From CALJUZ01 sp003387805 (GTDB lineage Bacteria > Bacillota > Limnochordia > Limnochordales > ZCTH02-B6): a DNA stretch of 17,251 nucleotides. This document shows positions 1 to 7,199 of the stretch, piece by piece. Below the pieces are notes generated by a model. It worked only from the letters and a program-made list of their open reading frames with translations, did no database searches and was not told where the DNA came from. The translations under genes and the position numbers were made by a program. The stretch spans positions 1 to 17,251 of the forward strand of contig CALJUZ010000143.1 in assembly GCA_937975235.1 (NCBI GenBank), read 5' to 3'. Every line of letters starts with the position of its first letter. Position 1 is the first letter of the stretch.

Positions 1-19
1 CACGGAAGAGAGCACGCAT

Positions 20-25
20 AGGAGG
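20..25 (+). promoter_or_regulatory. Shine-Dalgarno site of the SDR gene
   Basis: A perfect AGGAGG lies 8 nt before the ATG at 34. It fixes the start of the short-chain dehydrogenase gene. Only 33 nt of upstream sequence are visible, so no promoter can be judged. Confidence 0.85.
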
Positions 26-33
26 CGGTTTGG

Positions 34-804
34 ATGGAACTGAAGGACAAGGTGGCCATTATCACCGGCGCGGCGGGCGGCATCGGCAAGGCCACGGCCA
101 AGCTGTTCGCCGACGAAGGAGCCAAGCTGGTCCTGGTCGACCTCAAAATGGAGGCGCTGGAGGAAGCCGCGCAAGAGCTGGCGCTTGAGCCCCATCAGTA
201 CCTGCTGGTCGCGGCCGACGTCAGCAAAGAGGAGGACGTCGCGAACTACGTCAGGCAGGCGAAGGAGAAGTTCGGCCGCGTCGACGTGCTGTTCAACAAC
301 GCCGGCATCGAGGGCCTGGTCGCTCCGCTGGTGGAGCAGACGGCCGAGAACCTGGACAACGTCCTGAACGTCAACGTCAAAGGCGTGTTTTTCGGCATCA
401 AGCACGTGCTGCCCATTATGATGGAACAGAAGTCCGGCTCCATCATCAACACGTCGTCCATCGCCGGCTGGATCGGCTTCCCGGGCATCACCCCGTACGT
501 GGCCTCCAAGCACGCGGTCATCGGCATCACCAAGAACGCGGCGCTGGAAGCCGCCCATACCGGCGTCCGGGTCAACGCCATCAGCCCGGCGCCCATCGAA
601 ACCCGCATGATGCGGGCCGTAGAAGAGGGCTCGGCTCCCGGCAAAGCCGAGGAAATGAAGAAGGCCTACACGGAAGCCATTCCGATGAAGCGGTACGGCG
701 AGCCCGAGGAAGTGGCGCAGCTGGTGCTGTTCCTGGCGAGCGACCGCTCCAGGTACATCACCGGCAGCACCTACCTCATCGACGGCGGCTACGTGGCCCA
801 GTAA
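34..804 (+). CDS. Short-chain dehydrogenase/reductase (SDR), classical type
   Basis: A 256-residue NAD(P)-dependent oxidoreductase with a Rossmann fold, the usual length for classical SDRs. The cofactor loop TGAAGGIG is at residues 11-18. Asp36 ends the second strand, which in this family normally means NAD(H) rather than NADP(H). NNAG is at 88-91. The catalytic tetrad Asn114, Ser142, Tyr155 and Lys159 (YVASK) is complete, and the C-terminus has the usual DGG motif. The loop after strand 6 reads SPAPIETRM where most relatives have SPGPIETRM, a mild variation. The substrate cannot be read from the sequence; family members reduce sugars, steroids, acetoin/diacetyl or 3-oxoacyl groups. The protein should be cytoplasmic and tetrameric by family precedent. 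It is convergent with the ATP-NAD-kinase-like gene, and any operon partner would lie left of the window. Confidence 0.93.
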   Translation: MELKDKVAIITGAAGGIGKATAKLFADEGAKLVLVDLKMEALEEAAQELALEPHQYLLVAADVSKEEDVANYVRQAKEKFGRVDVLFNNAGIEGLVAPLVEQTAENLDNVLNVNVKGVFFGIKHVLPIMMEQKSGSIINTSSIAGWIGFPGITPYVASKHAVIGITKNAALEAAHTGVRVNAISPAPIETRMMRAVEEGSAPGKAEEMKKAYTEAIPMKRYGEPEEVAQLVLFLASDRSRYITGSTYLIDGGYVAQ

Positions 805-815
805 CGCCGCCGCTC

Positions 816-837
816 CCACCAGCCCCCGGGCCGGTGG
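816..837. terminator. Hairpin just after the SDR stop codon
   Basis: CCACC (816-820) pairs with GGTGG (833-837). Inside, GCC (822-824) pairs with GGC (829-831), with one A/C mismatch at 821/832 and a four-base loop. It starts 11 nt after the SDR stop. No T-run follows, so it may terminate transcription poorly on its own or protect the 3' end of the mRNA. Confidence 0.35.
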
Positions 838-885
838 CGGCGCTGCCGCGCCGGCCCGGTCCCCGCTCTGCCGCATCTTGGGCGG

Positions 886-923
886 CCGGGCCCGGGTCGT
901 GCGCTGGCACGGCTCGGGCCCGG
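886..923. terminator. Strong 17-bp hairpin between convergent genes
   Basis: The arm at 886-902 pairs with 907-923 over all 17 positions, with two G-U wobbles when read as + strand RNA and a GCTG loop at 903-906. It lies 82 nt after the SDR stop and 12 nt beyond the end of the opposing ATP-NAD-kinase-like gene, so it could serve both transcripts. Neither flank carries a T-tract. The structure is clear in the sequence; a termination role is inferred from position. Confidence 0.55.
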
Positions 924-935
924 GCGCGCCGCCCC

Positions 936-2240
936 TCACCCCGGCGCGATTTTGTGGGCCCGCTCCAGCCAATAGCCGATTTTCACCCGGTGAAAGCCGG
1001 CGAGCATGGCGTCGGCCTCGGCATCGCCCGTGTCCACCAGCAGCGGACGCCCGCGGAGCTCGGCCATTTTGCCGGGCGTCGCGACGATGATGACGTTCTC
1101 TTTGCCGATGCGCTTCACGACCCGGCCGCTGATCTGCTGATTGCCCCGGCCCAGCAAATACCCCTGGCCGCCCACCGGCGTGACGATCAGCTTGCACGGG
1201 TACTTTTCCGTGTACTCCAGCAAATCCCGCTCGTTCACGTCGAGGGCCAAGACCCGGCGGTTCAGCACCACGTCGACGCCCAGCAGCGTGCACGGCAGGC
1301 CGAGGGCCTGCATGATGGCGCGGGTCGTGGTGCCCGGCCCGATGATGTAGCACGTGCCCTCCTCCATGCCCTCCACCACGTCCTCGGCGATGCCCTGCTG
1401 CGCCGCCTCCTCCGTCACGGCCGTAGGCGCCTTCGGGTTTTGCATGTGCGTCTCGTCCAGCGGCACCGTCAGGTAGCCGTACAGCGCGGTCTGCAAGACG
1501 TCCCGCCGCACGGCGTCCTCGTCGATGTCCACCACTTCCCGCTGGCCCGCGGGGACTCCGCCTTCGGTCAGAAAGCGCAGCGCCAGCTCTCCCGCCTGGG
1601 CCGGCGAGTTGGCGTAGACCGGCGAGTGAATTTTGACGCCCGCGGGAATGCCCAAGACGACCTGCTCCGTGCCCACCGCTTCGAAAATGTCCCGGGCCGT
1701 GCCGTCGCCGCCGGCAAACAGCAGCAGCTCGACGCCGCTTCCGGCGATGGCCCGGGCCGCGGCGCGGGTGTCCTGGCCGGTGGTCGCGGGCAGCGGCGGT
1801 TTCCCGCCGTGGCCGGCGTCGCCCTGGGCGGCGGTTTCCGCCGCCGGTTCCCCCGCCGGTTCCGCCGCAGGTTCCGCCGCAGGGGCCGCCGCAGGGGCCG
1901 GGCCTGACGCCGGCGCAAGGACCCGAGCCGGAACCGAGTCCGGGGGCGGGCCTGCGGCCGAAGGGGGCCGATAGGCGATCTCCACGGCAAAGCCCAGCTC
2001 GCGCGCCACCGCCTCGCCCATCGCGCCTTCACACGTAACGACGATCAGTTCCTCTTTGATCGGCGTCAGCTTCGCCAAAGCCCGGCTCGCCTTGCCGGCG
2101 GCCTCGGGCACGGCGCCCAGCTCCAGCGCCCGGCGCAGCGCCAAAGCGCCGTCGGTGCCTTTCAGCCCTACGCGCCCGCCCATGCCGGCCACGGGGTTCA
2201 CAATGAGGCCGATTCTTCTGCGGGTGTTCTGCTCCGTCAT
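936..2240 (-). CDS. ATP-NAD kinase / AcoX-family protein with repeat-derived insert
   Basis: A 434-residue protein of the predicted polyphosphate/ATP-NAD kinase family (COG3199), which includes AcoX proteins of acetoin-degradation loci. The N-terminus has the glycine-rich stretch IGLIVNPVAGMGGRVGLKG (about residues 10-28). The nucleotide-binding GGDGT motif is at 177-181, followed by GIPAGVKIHSPVYA (197-210). The second half carries GPGTTTRAI and VTPVGGQGYLLGRGNQQIS, typical of this family. It presumably phosphorylates NAD or binds a nucleotide in the cytoplasm, but the COG3199 branch is poorly characterised. Residues about 92-155 are an Ala/Pro/Glu/Gly-rich linker inside the kinase fold, partly built from a 12-bp tandem repeat, making the protein some 60 residues longer than I would expect. 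The ATG at 2240 has only a weak GGCGGTG upstream. Convergent with the SDR and divergent from the DsbA-like gene. Confidence 0.85.
   Translation of the reverse strand: MTEQNTRRRIGLIVNPVAGMGGRVGLKGTDGALALRRALELGAVPEAAGKASRALAKLTPIKEELIVVTCEGAMGEAVARELGFAVEIAYRPPSAAGPPPDSVPARVLAPASGPAPAAAPAAEPAAEPAGEPAAETAAQGDAGHGGKPPLPATTGQDTRAAARAIAGSGVELLLFAGGDGTARDIFEAVGTEQVVLGIPAGVKIHSPVYANSPAQAGELALRFLTEGGVPAGQREVVDIDEDAVRRDVLQTALYGYLTVPLDETHMQNPKAPTAVTEEAAQQGIAEDVVEGMEEGTCYIIGPGTTTRAIMQALGLPCTLLGVDVVLNRRVLALDVNERDLLEYTEKYPCKLIVTPVGGQGYLLGRGNQQISGRVVKRIGKENVIIVATPGKMAELRGRPLLVDTGDAEADAMLAGFHRVKIGYWLERAHKIAPG
1840..1899. repeat. 12-bp tandem repeat inside the ATP-NAD-kinase-like gene, five copies
   Basis: Five head-to-tail 12-mers read on the + strand: GCCGCCGGTTCC, CCCGCCGGTTCC, GCCGCAGGTTCC, then GCCGCAGGGGCC twice. 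Because 12 is a multiple of 3, the array stays in frame and encodes a tetrapeptide repeat of the form (A/E)PAA or EPAG in the linker of the kinase-like protein. The last two copies are identical, so recent slippage or unequal exchange is likely. Confidence 0.9.
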
Positions 2241-2404
2241 CGTTCGCGTTCACCGCCGCTTTCCGTGCTTCTGCTCTACCTATACTGTTCGCCGCCGCGC
2301 CAATCCTGGCCCGCCGCGGCGTCGGCGGACGGGCCGGCTGAACTTGACAGGCCGCGGGCGATGGTCTAGGCTCGAGGTGGCGTCAAAAACGACGGGAAAA
2401 GGAT
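2241..2404. promoter_or_regulatory. Divergent intergenic region
   Basis: 164 bp separate the ATP-NAD-kinase-like gene (leftward) from the DsbA-like gene (rightward). The right part holds a good sigma-70-type promoter for the rightward gene, listed separately. I could not pick a convincing promoter for the leftward gene. No coding sequence is supported here. Confidence 0.6.
2344..2372 (+). promoter_or_regulatory. Sigma-70/sigma-A type promoter of the DsbA-like gene
   Basis: A perfect -35 TTGACA (2344-2349), a 17-bp spacer and a -10 TAGGCT (2367-2372, three of six consensus positions). Transcription would begin near 2379, giving a leader of roughly 25 nt before the TTG start at 2405. The spacing and position are right; the -10 is weak. 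Confidence 0.6.
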
Positions 2405-3091
2405 TTGATAGCCATCGCTGCCAACTCGGAACGGCGGGAACCCAAACTGGTCATCGACGTGTGGGCGGACGTGGTCTGCCCGTGGTGCTACATCGGCGAA
2501 CACCGCCTGGAGCAGGCGCTGCAGCAGTTCCCCCACGCGGAGCGGGTCGTGCTCAGGATGCACACGTTCATGCTGGATCCGACGCTGCCCAAGGAAACCA
2601 GGCCCACGGTCGAGTATTTGGCCGAGAAATACAACGTCCCGGTGGAGCAGGCCCGGGCCATGGAGGAGCAGGCCGCGCGGCAGGCGGCCCAGGACGGGCT
2701 GGCCTACGCGCCGGACCGCCCGGTGTCCAACACGTTCGACATGCTCCGGCTGGTCCATCTGGGCAACGAACACGGCGTCGGCTGGCGGTACATGCGGGCC
2801 ATGCAGAACGAGCTCTTCGGCGGCAATCCCGATGCGTTCGAGCCCGGCACCCTCATCCGGCTGGGTGAAGCGCTGGGCATTCCGGCGGACGAAATCCGGG
2901 ACGTGCTGGCCACGGACCGGTTCGCCGATGCGGTCCGGGAGGATCACGACACCGCCATCGCGCTGGGCGCCCGGGGCGTGCCCTTCACCGTGCTGGCCGG
3001 CCGCTTCGGCATCCCCGGCGCGACGACCACGGAGCAGTTCGCTCAAGTCATCTGGCACGTATGGGAGCAGATCGATGCGGAAAGCGAATGA
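2405..3091 (+). CDS. DsbA-family (FrnE-like) thiol-disulfide oxidoreductase
   Basis: A 228-residue thioredoxin-fold protein of the FrnE / 2-hydroxychromene-2-carboxylate isomerase-like DsbA group. The active-site CPWC is at residues 25-28 within DVWADVVCPWCYIG. An all-helical insertion follows, and the cis-proline loop GVPF (191-194) with the GIPGA motif sits near the C-terminus, so both redox-critical elements are present. No signal peptide is seen; FrnE-type proteins are usually cytoplasmic and are linked to redox and stress tolerance. The longest frame starts at TTG 2405, but AAGGA lies only about one base before it, closer than usual. A GTG at 2459 would cut into the first beta-strand and is less likely. 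Residues 1-14 may therefore be partly over-called. The 3' end overlaps the next small ORF by 17 nt. Confidence 0.85.
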   Translation: MIAIAANSERREPKLVIDVWADVVCPWCYIGEHRLEQALQQFPHAERVVLRMHTFMLDPTLPKETRPTVEYLAEKYNVPVEQARAMEEQAARQAAQDGLAYAPDRPVSNTFDMLRLVHLGNEHGVGWRYMRAMQNELFGGNPDAFEPGTLIRLGEALGIPADEIRDVLATDRFADAVREDHDTAIALGARGVPFTVLAGRFGIPGATTTEQFAQVIWHVWEQIDAESE

Positions 3092-3296
3092 GACCAACAA
3101 CAAGAAGATGCCCGTCGCCGTGGAAGTAGTGGACCTGCTCGGCGACGATGCCTCGGTCGCGTACTGCGACCCCGTGACCGGGCTGTGCGTTGTTCCGGGC
3201 GCGGACGCACCGTCTGCCGCGGCGGACACCGAACAGGTCAAGGCCAAGACGAAAGGCGACGGCGAGACCGCCGGCAAGGCGGACCGCGACAAGTAG
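3075..3296 (+). CDS. Small two-cysteine hypothetical protein coupled to the DsbA-like gene
   Basis: A 73-residue ORF whose ATG lies inside the end of the DsbA-like gene (17-nt overlap). GGAG at 3064-3067 is 7 nt before the ATG, a proper ribosome-binding site, so translational coupling is likely. The N-terminal half (residues 13-42) has a hydrophobic, strand-like stretch with two cysteines, YCDPVTGLC (Cys31 and Cys38). The C-terminal 30 residues are charged and low in complexity (K/D/A/G-rich), probably disordered. No signal peptide or membrane segment is visible. I do not recognise the family. Given its position, it could be a redox partner, substrate or metal-binding companion of the DsbA-like enzyme, which is inference. 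ATG 3108 is an alternative start giving a 62-residue product but has a poorer ribosome-binding site. Confidence 0.55.
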   Translation: MRKANETNNKKMPVAVEVVDLLGDDASVAYCDPVTGLCVVPGADAPSAAADTEQVKAKTKGDGETAGKADRDK

Positions 3297-3319
3297 ACCG
3301 CCGGCCGGGAGCACGGCGA

Positions 3320-3334
3320 CCCGCAGGCTGCGGG
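3320..3334. other. Short perfect hairpin after the small ORF
   Basis: CCCGCA (3320-3325) pairs with TGCGGG (3329-3334) around a GGC loop. It lies 23 nt after the small ORF's stop. No T-run follows, so a terminator role is uncertain. Confidence 0.3.
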
Positions 3335-3384
3335 CCAAGAGCACGCCAACAGCCGGCCGCCCCCGCGCCCGCACGTCCCTGCTC

Positions 3385-3407
3385 GGCCGGGTGAATCCCG
3401 CCCGGCC
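3385..3407. terminator. Hairpin at the convergent junction with pyc
   Basis: GGCCGGG (3385-3391) pairs with CCCGGCC (3401-3407) around a nine-base loop. The right arm touches the pyc stop codon (3407-3409). It sits where rightward and leftward transcripts meet, so a shared termination or 3'-end role is plausible. There is no T-tract on either strand. Confidence 0.4.
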
Positions 3408-6400
3408 TATCCCTCCAGCGGCTCGATGACGAACAACAAGTCCCCGGCCTCCACGGACGTTCCCGGCTCGACCAGGACTTCCCGGATGCGGGCGGGCCCG
3501 CCGGCCATCACCGCGATCTCCATCTTCATGGCTTCGATGACGCCCAATGTCTCGTTGCGCTTTACCGTCTGTCCCGCCCGCGCGTCGATTTTGAGCATCC
3601 GCCCCGGCATGGGCGCGCCGATATGGGCCGGGTTGTTTTTTTCCGCCTTCGGGCGGGTGACGACCCTGCTTTCCACCGCTTCGTCCCGGACCGTCACTTC
3701 CCGGTGCTGACCGTTCAGCTCGAACCAGACGCTCCTCGTGCCGTCGGGCCGGGCTTCGCCGATGCCCAGCAGCTTGATGATGAGGGTCTTGCCCGGCTCA
3801 ATCTCCACCGCCGTCTGCTGGCCGGGCCTGAGGCCGTAGAAAAACACCGGCGTGTCCAGGAGCCACGTGTCGGAGTAGGCCCGGCGATGTTCCACGAACT
3901 CTTTGTACACTTGCGGATACAAGGCGTACGAGATGAGCTCCCGCGCGGGCGGCGCCTCCTCTTCTCCAGCAGACCCTCCGGCCGGGACGCGAGACTTGGC
4001 GGCGGACCCTGGCTCGCCGCCGGCCGCCCGGCCGGCGCCCCCGTCTTCGCCGACGGCCTCGGCCAGCTCCCGGGCCAGCTCCGCCCAGTCGGCCGGCGGC
4101 AGCAGCAAGCCGGGCCGCACCGTGACGGGCTTCCGTCCCTTCAGCACTTTCGCCTGCAGCTCCTTGGGAAACCCGCCCTCCGGCTGGCCCATCATGCCGC
4201 TGAAGTAGTCGACCACCGAATCCGGAAACGTCAGCTCGTCCGCCTTCGCCAAAAGCTCGGCCTCGGTGCCCACGCCGTACTGCACCATCAGCAGCGCCAG
4301 GTCCCCCACCGCTTTGGACGACGGCGTCACCTTGACGATGTCGCCCAAAATGCGGTTGGCCACCGCGTACATCCGCTTCACGTCGCCCCAGCGGTCGGCC
4401 AGTCCCAGGGCCTGGGCCTGTTGCCACAAATTGGTGTACTGGCCGCCCGGAATCTCCGTCAGATACACCTCGGCCGACACCGGGTCTTGCTTTGTTTCGA
4501 ACGCCGCGTAGTACGTGCGCACCACGGACCAGTAATCGTCCAGCCGCTGCAGCGCGGCCAAATCCATGCCGGTGCTGCGGGGATGGTGCTGCAGCGCGGC
4601 CACGATGCCGTTGAGCGCGGGCTGACTGGTGCCGCCGGCCAGGGCCGCGATGGCGCCGTCCACCGCGTCCACCCCCGCCCCCGCCGCGGCCAAAACCGTG
4701 GCCGTGCCGACGCCGGCCGCGTCGTGCGTGTGCAAATGCACCGGCATGCCCGTCTCTTCCTTGAGCGCCTTCACCAGCGTGCGCGCCGCAAAGGGCTTCA
4801 GCAGCCCGGCCATGTCCTTGATGCCCAAGATGTGCGCGCCCCGGCGCTTCAGCTCCCGGGCCAGCCGCACGTAGTACTCCAGGCTGTACTTGGTCCGCGC
4901 TGGATCCTCGATGTCGCCGGTGTAGCAAATGGCCGCCTCCACCAGCTTGCCTTCGGCCGCGGCCGTCTCCATGGCCACCGTCATGGCCTCGACCCAGTTC
5001 AGCGAGTCGAAAATGCGGAACACGTCGATGCCGCTGCGGGCCGCCTCCCGGACGAAGGCCCGCACCACGTTGTCCGGGTAGTTGCGGTAGCCCACCGCGT
5101 TCGCGCCCCGCACCAGCATCTGCAGCAGCACGGAAGGCATTTCCCGGCGCAGGAGATCCAGCCGCTCCCACGGATCCTCCTTCAGAAAGCGGTAGGCCAC
5201 GTCAAAGGTCGCGCCGCCCCACACCTCGGCCGAAAACAGCCCGGGCATGAGCCTGGCCGTCGCGGCGGCGATGCGGACCAAGTCTTTGGTCCGCACCCGG
5301 GTGGCCAGCAGCGACTGGTGCGCGTCGCGAAACGTCGTGTCGGTCAAGAGCAGGCGCTGCCGCTCCAGCATCCAGGCGGCCACGCCTTCCGGCCCCCGCT
5401 CCTCCAGCAGCCGCCGCGTGCCCGCCGCCGGCTCCGGGACGTCCGAGAGGTCCGGCAGGGGCGCCGGGCCCAACTCGGGCTTCGCGCCCCTCCCCACCCC
5501 CGGGCCGTGGTTGACGGTGGCCCAGCCCACGTACGACAGCAGCCGGGTGCCCCGGTCCCGCATCTCCGGCAGCTGGTACAAATCCGGATTGGACTCGACG
5601 AAACCCGTGTCGGCCGCGCCCGCCAGAAACACCGGATGCACGACCACGTTTTGCAGGAACGGGATGTTGGTCTTCACGCCCCGGATGCGGAACTCCCGCA
5701 GCGCCCGCAGCATCTTGCGGGCCGCGCCTTCAAAGGTCCGGTCCCACGTGCACACTTTGGCCAGCAGCGAATCGTAGTGGGGCGACACATAGGCGCCGTG
5801 GTACCCCGCGCCGTCGTCCACCCGCACGCCGAAGCCCGTGGCGGTGCGGTACGCGCTGATGCGCCCGTGGTCGGGCACGAACCCGTTGCCGGGATCCTCC
5901 GTGGTGATGCGGCATTGCACGGCCACGCCGGAGCGGGTCACGGCGCTCTGATCCGGCAGCGAAATGGGCGGGTCGGCCAGCCGGCGGCCCTGCGCGATGA
6001 GAATCTGGGCCTGCACCAAGTCCACGCCCGTAATCAGCTCGGTGACCGTGTGCTCCACCTGGATGCGGGGGTTGACTTCCAGGAAATAGAAATTTTCGTC
6101 CGCGTCCAGCAAGAACTCCACCGTGGCCGCGCCTTGGTAGCCCACGTGCTGCATGAGGCGCACCGCGGCTTGGCCCATGGCCTGCCGCGTCGCTTCGGAC
6201 AAGGCCGGTGCGGGCGCGAGCTCCACGATTTTCTGGTGGCGCCGCTGCACCGAGCAGTCCCGCTCGAAAAGGTGCACGACGCTGCCGTGCCCGTCGGCCA
6301 AAAGTTGCACCTCGATGTGCTTGGGCCGCTCCACCGCCTTTTCGATGTACACGCTGGCATCGCCGAAGGCGGCCTGGGCTTCGGACCGCGCCCGCTCGAA

Positions 6401-6946
6401 GGCCCGCTCCAGCTCGGCGTCGTCGTGCACCTTGCGCATGCCTCGCCCGCCGCCGCCGGCCACGGCCTTGATCATGACGGGATAGCCCACCCGGCGGGCG
6501 AAAGCCCGGGCAGCCTCTACGTCCGGCACCGGACCGTCGGTGGCCGGCACCACCGGCAGGCCCGCGGCTTCGGCCAGGCGGCGGGACGCCACTTTGTCGC
6601 CGAACAGCTCCAGCTGCTCGGGCGTCGGGCCGATGAAGGCGATGCCCGCGGACCGGCAGCGCCGGGCGAACTCGGCGTTTTCCGCCAAAAACCCGTAGCC
6701 CGGGTGGATCGCGTCCACGCCCAGGCGCACGGCCAAGTCGACGATGCCGTCCATGTCCAGGTAGGCCTCCACGGCGCCTTTGCCCTGGCCGATTTCGTAG
6801 GCTTCGTCGGCCTTGTAGCGATGCAGCGACAGCTCGTCTTCCTTGGAGTAAACGGCCACCGTGCGAATGTCCAGCTCGGTGCACGCCCGGAAGACGCGAA
6901 TGGCGATCTCGCCGCGGTTGGCCACCATCACTTTGCGAAAAGTCAC
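3407..6946 (-). CDS. pyc: Pyruvate carboxylase (single-chain)
   Basis: Carboxylates pyruvate to oxaloacetate using bicarbonate, ATP and biotin; cytoplasmic and anaplerotic. Numbered from GTG 6946 (1179 residues). The biotin-carboxylase domain (about 1-450) starts FRKVMVANRGEIAIRVF and has the GGGGRGM ATP loop (164-170) and the EVNPRIQVEHTVTE motif. The carboxyltransferase domain begins at LLTDTTFRDAHQS; by analogy with characterised enzymes the metal ligands are Asp541, the carbamylated Lys710 (GIKDMAG) and His739/His741 (HLHTHD). The tetramerisation region follows, then the biotin carrier domain with EAMKMEI and biotinyl Lys1141. About 25 extra Gly/Ala/Glu-rich residues (roughly 964-1001) are inserted before the ISYALYP segment. 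The open frame extends to 7069, but homology begins at VTFRK. GTG 6946 has GGGTGAG 6 nt upstream; GTG 6955 is the alternative. Confidence 0.96.
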   Translation of the reverse strand: MTFRKVMVANRGEIAIRVFRACTELDIRTVAVYSKEDELSLHRYKADEAYEIGQGKGAVEAYLDMDGIVDLAVRLGVDAIHPGYGFLAENAEFARRCRSAGIAFIGPTPEQLELFGDKVASRRLAEAAGLPVVPATDGPVPDVEAARAFARRVGYPVMIKAVAGGGGRGMRKVHDDAELERAFERARSEAQAAFGDASVYIEKAVERPKHIEVQLLADGHGSVVHLFERDCSVQRRHQKIVELAPAPALSEATRQAMGQAAVRLMQHVGYQGAATVEFLLDADENFYFLEVNPRIQVEHTVTELITGVDLVQAQILIAQGRRLADPPISLPDQSAVTRSGVAVQCRITTEDPGNGFVPDHGRISAYRTATGFGVRVDDGAGYHGAYVSPHYDSLLAKVCTWDRTFEGAARKMLRALREFRIRGVKTNIPFLQNVVVHPVFLAGAADTGFVESNPDLYQLPEMRDRGTRLLSYVGWATVNHGPGVGRGAKPELGPAPLPDLSDVPEPAAGTRRLLEERGPEGVAAWMLERQRLLLTDTTFRDAHQSLLATRVRTKDLVRIAAATARLMPGLFSAEVWGGATFDVAYRFLKEDPWERLDLLRREMPSVLLQMLVRGANAVGYRNYPDNVVRAFVREAARSGIDVFRIFDSLNWVEAMTVAMETAAAEGKLVEAAICYTGDIEDPARTKYSLEYYVRLARELKRRGAHILGIKDMAGLLKPFAARTLVKALKEETGMPVHLHTHDAAGVGTATVLAAAGAGVDAVDGAIAALAGGTSQPALNGIVAALQHHPRSTGMDLAALQRLDDYWSVVRTYYAAFETKQDPVSAEVYLTEIPGGQYTNLWQQAQALGLADRWGDVKRMYAVANRILGDIVKVTPSSKAVGDLALLMVQYGVGTEAELLAKADELTFPDSVVDYFSGMMGQPEGGFPKELQAKVLKGRKPVTVRPGLLLPPADWAELARELAEAVGEDGGAGRAAGGEPGSAAKSRVPAGGSAGEEEAPPARELISYALYPQVYKEFVEHRRAYSDTWLLDTPVFFYGLRPGQQTAVEIEPGKTLIIKLLGIGEARPDGTRSVWFELNGQHREVTVRDEAVESRVVTRPKAEKNNPAHIGAPMPGRMLKIDARAGQTVKRNETLGVIEAMKMEIAVMAGGPARIREVLVEPGTSVEAGDLLFVIEPLEG

Positions 6947-6982
6947 CCGTCTCACCCGTTCACTGCATGATACGTCGTTAGT

Positions 6983-7010
6983 CCGATATGTTTCGTCGGA
7001 TTCGCGGCAA
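6983..7010 (-). promoter_or_regulatory. Candidate pyc promoter overlapping an inverted repeat
   Basis: Read leftward: -35 TTGCCG (7010-7005), a 16-bp spacer, -10 TATCGG (6988-6983). Transcription would start about 30 nt before GTG 6946. An inverted repeat, TCCGA (6982-6986) and TCGGA (6996-7000), covers the -10 and part of the spacer, where a repressor could bind. A second -10-like box, TATCAT (6971-6966), lies too close to the start codon for a normal leader. Matches to consensus are partial. Confidence 0.3.
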
Positions 7011-7189
7011 TGCCTGCCCGCGCCGCGTCCCCCGCGCAGGCGGTCCCGGCCGGACTTCGTGGCCGGCACCTACGGGCGTTGCCCTCCTCGCAGCGCGTGC
7101 CGGGCGAAGTTGGCGTCGCTTGAATGGAAATCGACGGGCAATGTCGAAGTAATTGTTCTAAAGTCTGGACCCCGCCGGGAACCGGGCCG

Positions 7190-7199
7190 GGAGGGGGTG
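7190..7199 (+). promoter_or_regulatory. Ribosome-binding site of the FapA-like gene
   Basis: GGAGGGGGTG ends 7 nt before ATG 7207. It is a strong, purine-rich Shine-Dalgarno site and fixes this start. Confidence 0.75.

Noticed and set aside
834..1907. A 357-codon + strand frame opposite the ATP-NAD-kinase-like gene
   Set aside because: Its product is Arg/His/Ala-rich and ends in an Arg/Gly run produced by the 12-bp repeat. It has no ribosome-binding site and no family resemblance.
34..2240. An acetoin-degradation locus formed by the SDR and the AcoX-like gene
   Set aside because: The two genes are convergent, the SDR substrate is unknown, and no acetoin dehydrogenase subunits are present in the window.
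3623..6970. A 1115-codon open frame on the + strand opposite pyc
   Set aside because: It is the mirror of a strongly GC3-biased real gene. The product is His/Arg/Gln-rich with no recognisable domain, and pyc motifs are complete on the other strand.
6947..7069. N-terminal extension of pyc by 41 residues to an ATG at 7069
   Set aside because: The extra residues are Arg/Gly-rich with no family similarity, and the segment contains the likely pyc promoter and an inverted repeat. GTG 6946 fits the homology start.
7120..7164. TTGAAT (7120-7125) and TAAAGT (7159-7164) as a promoter for the FapA-like gene
   Set aside because: The boxes are 33 bp apart, far from the 16-18 bp needed, and no better -35 pairs with TAAAGT.
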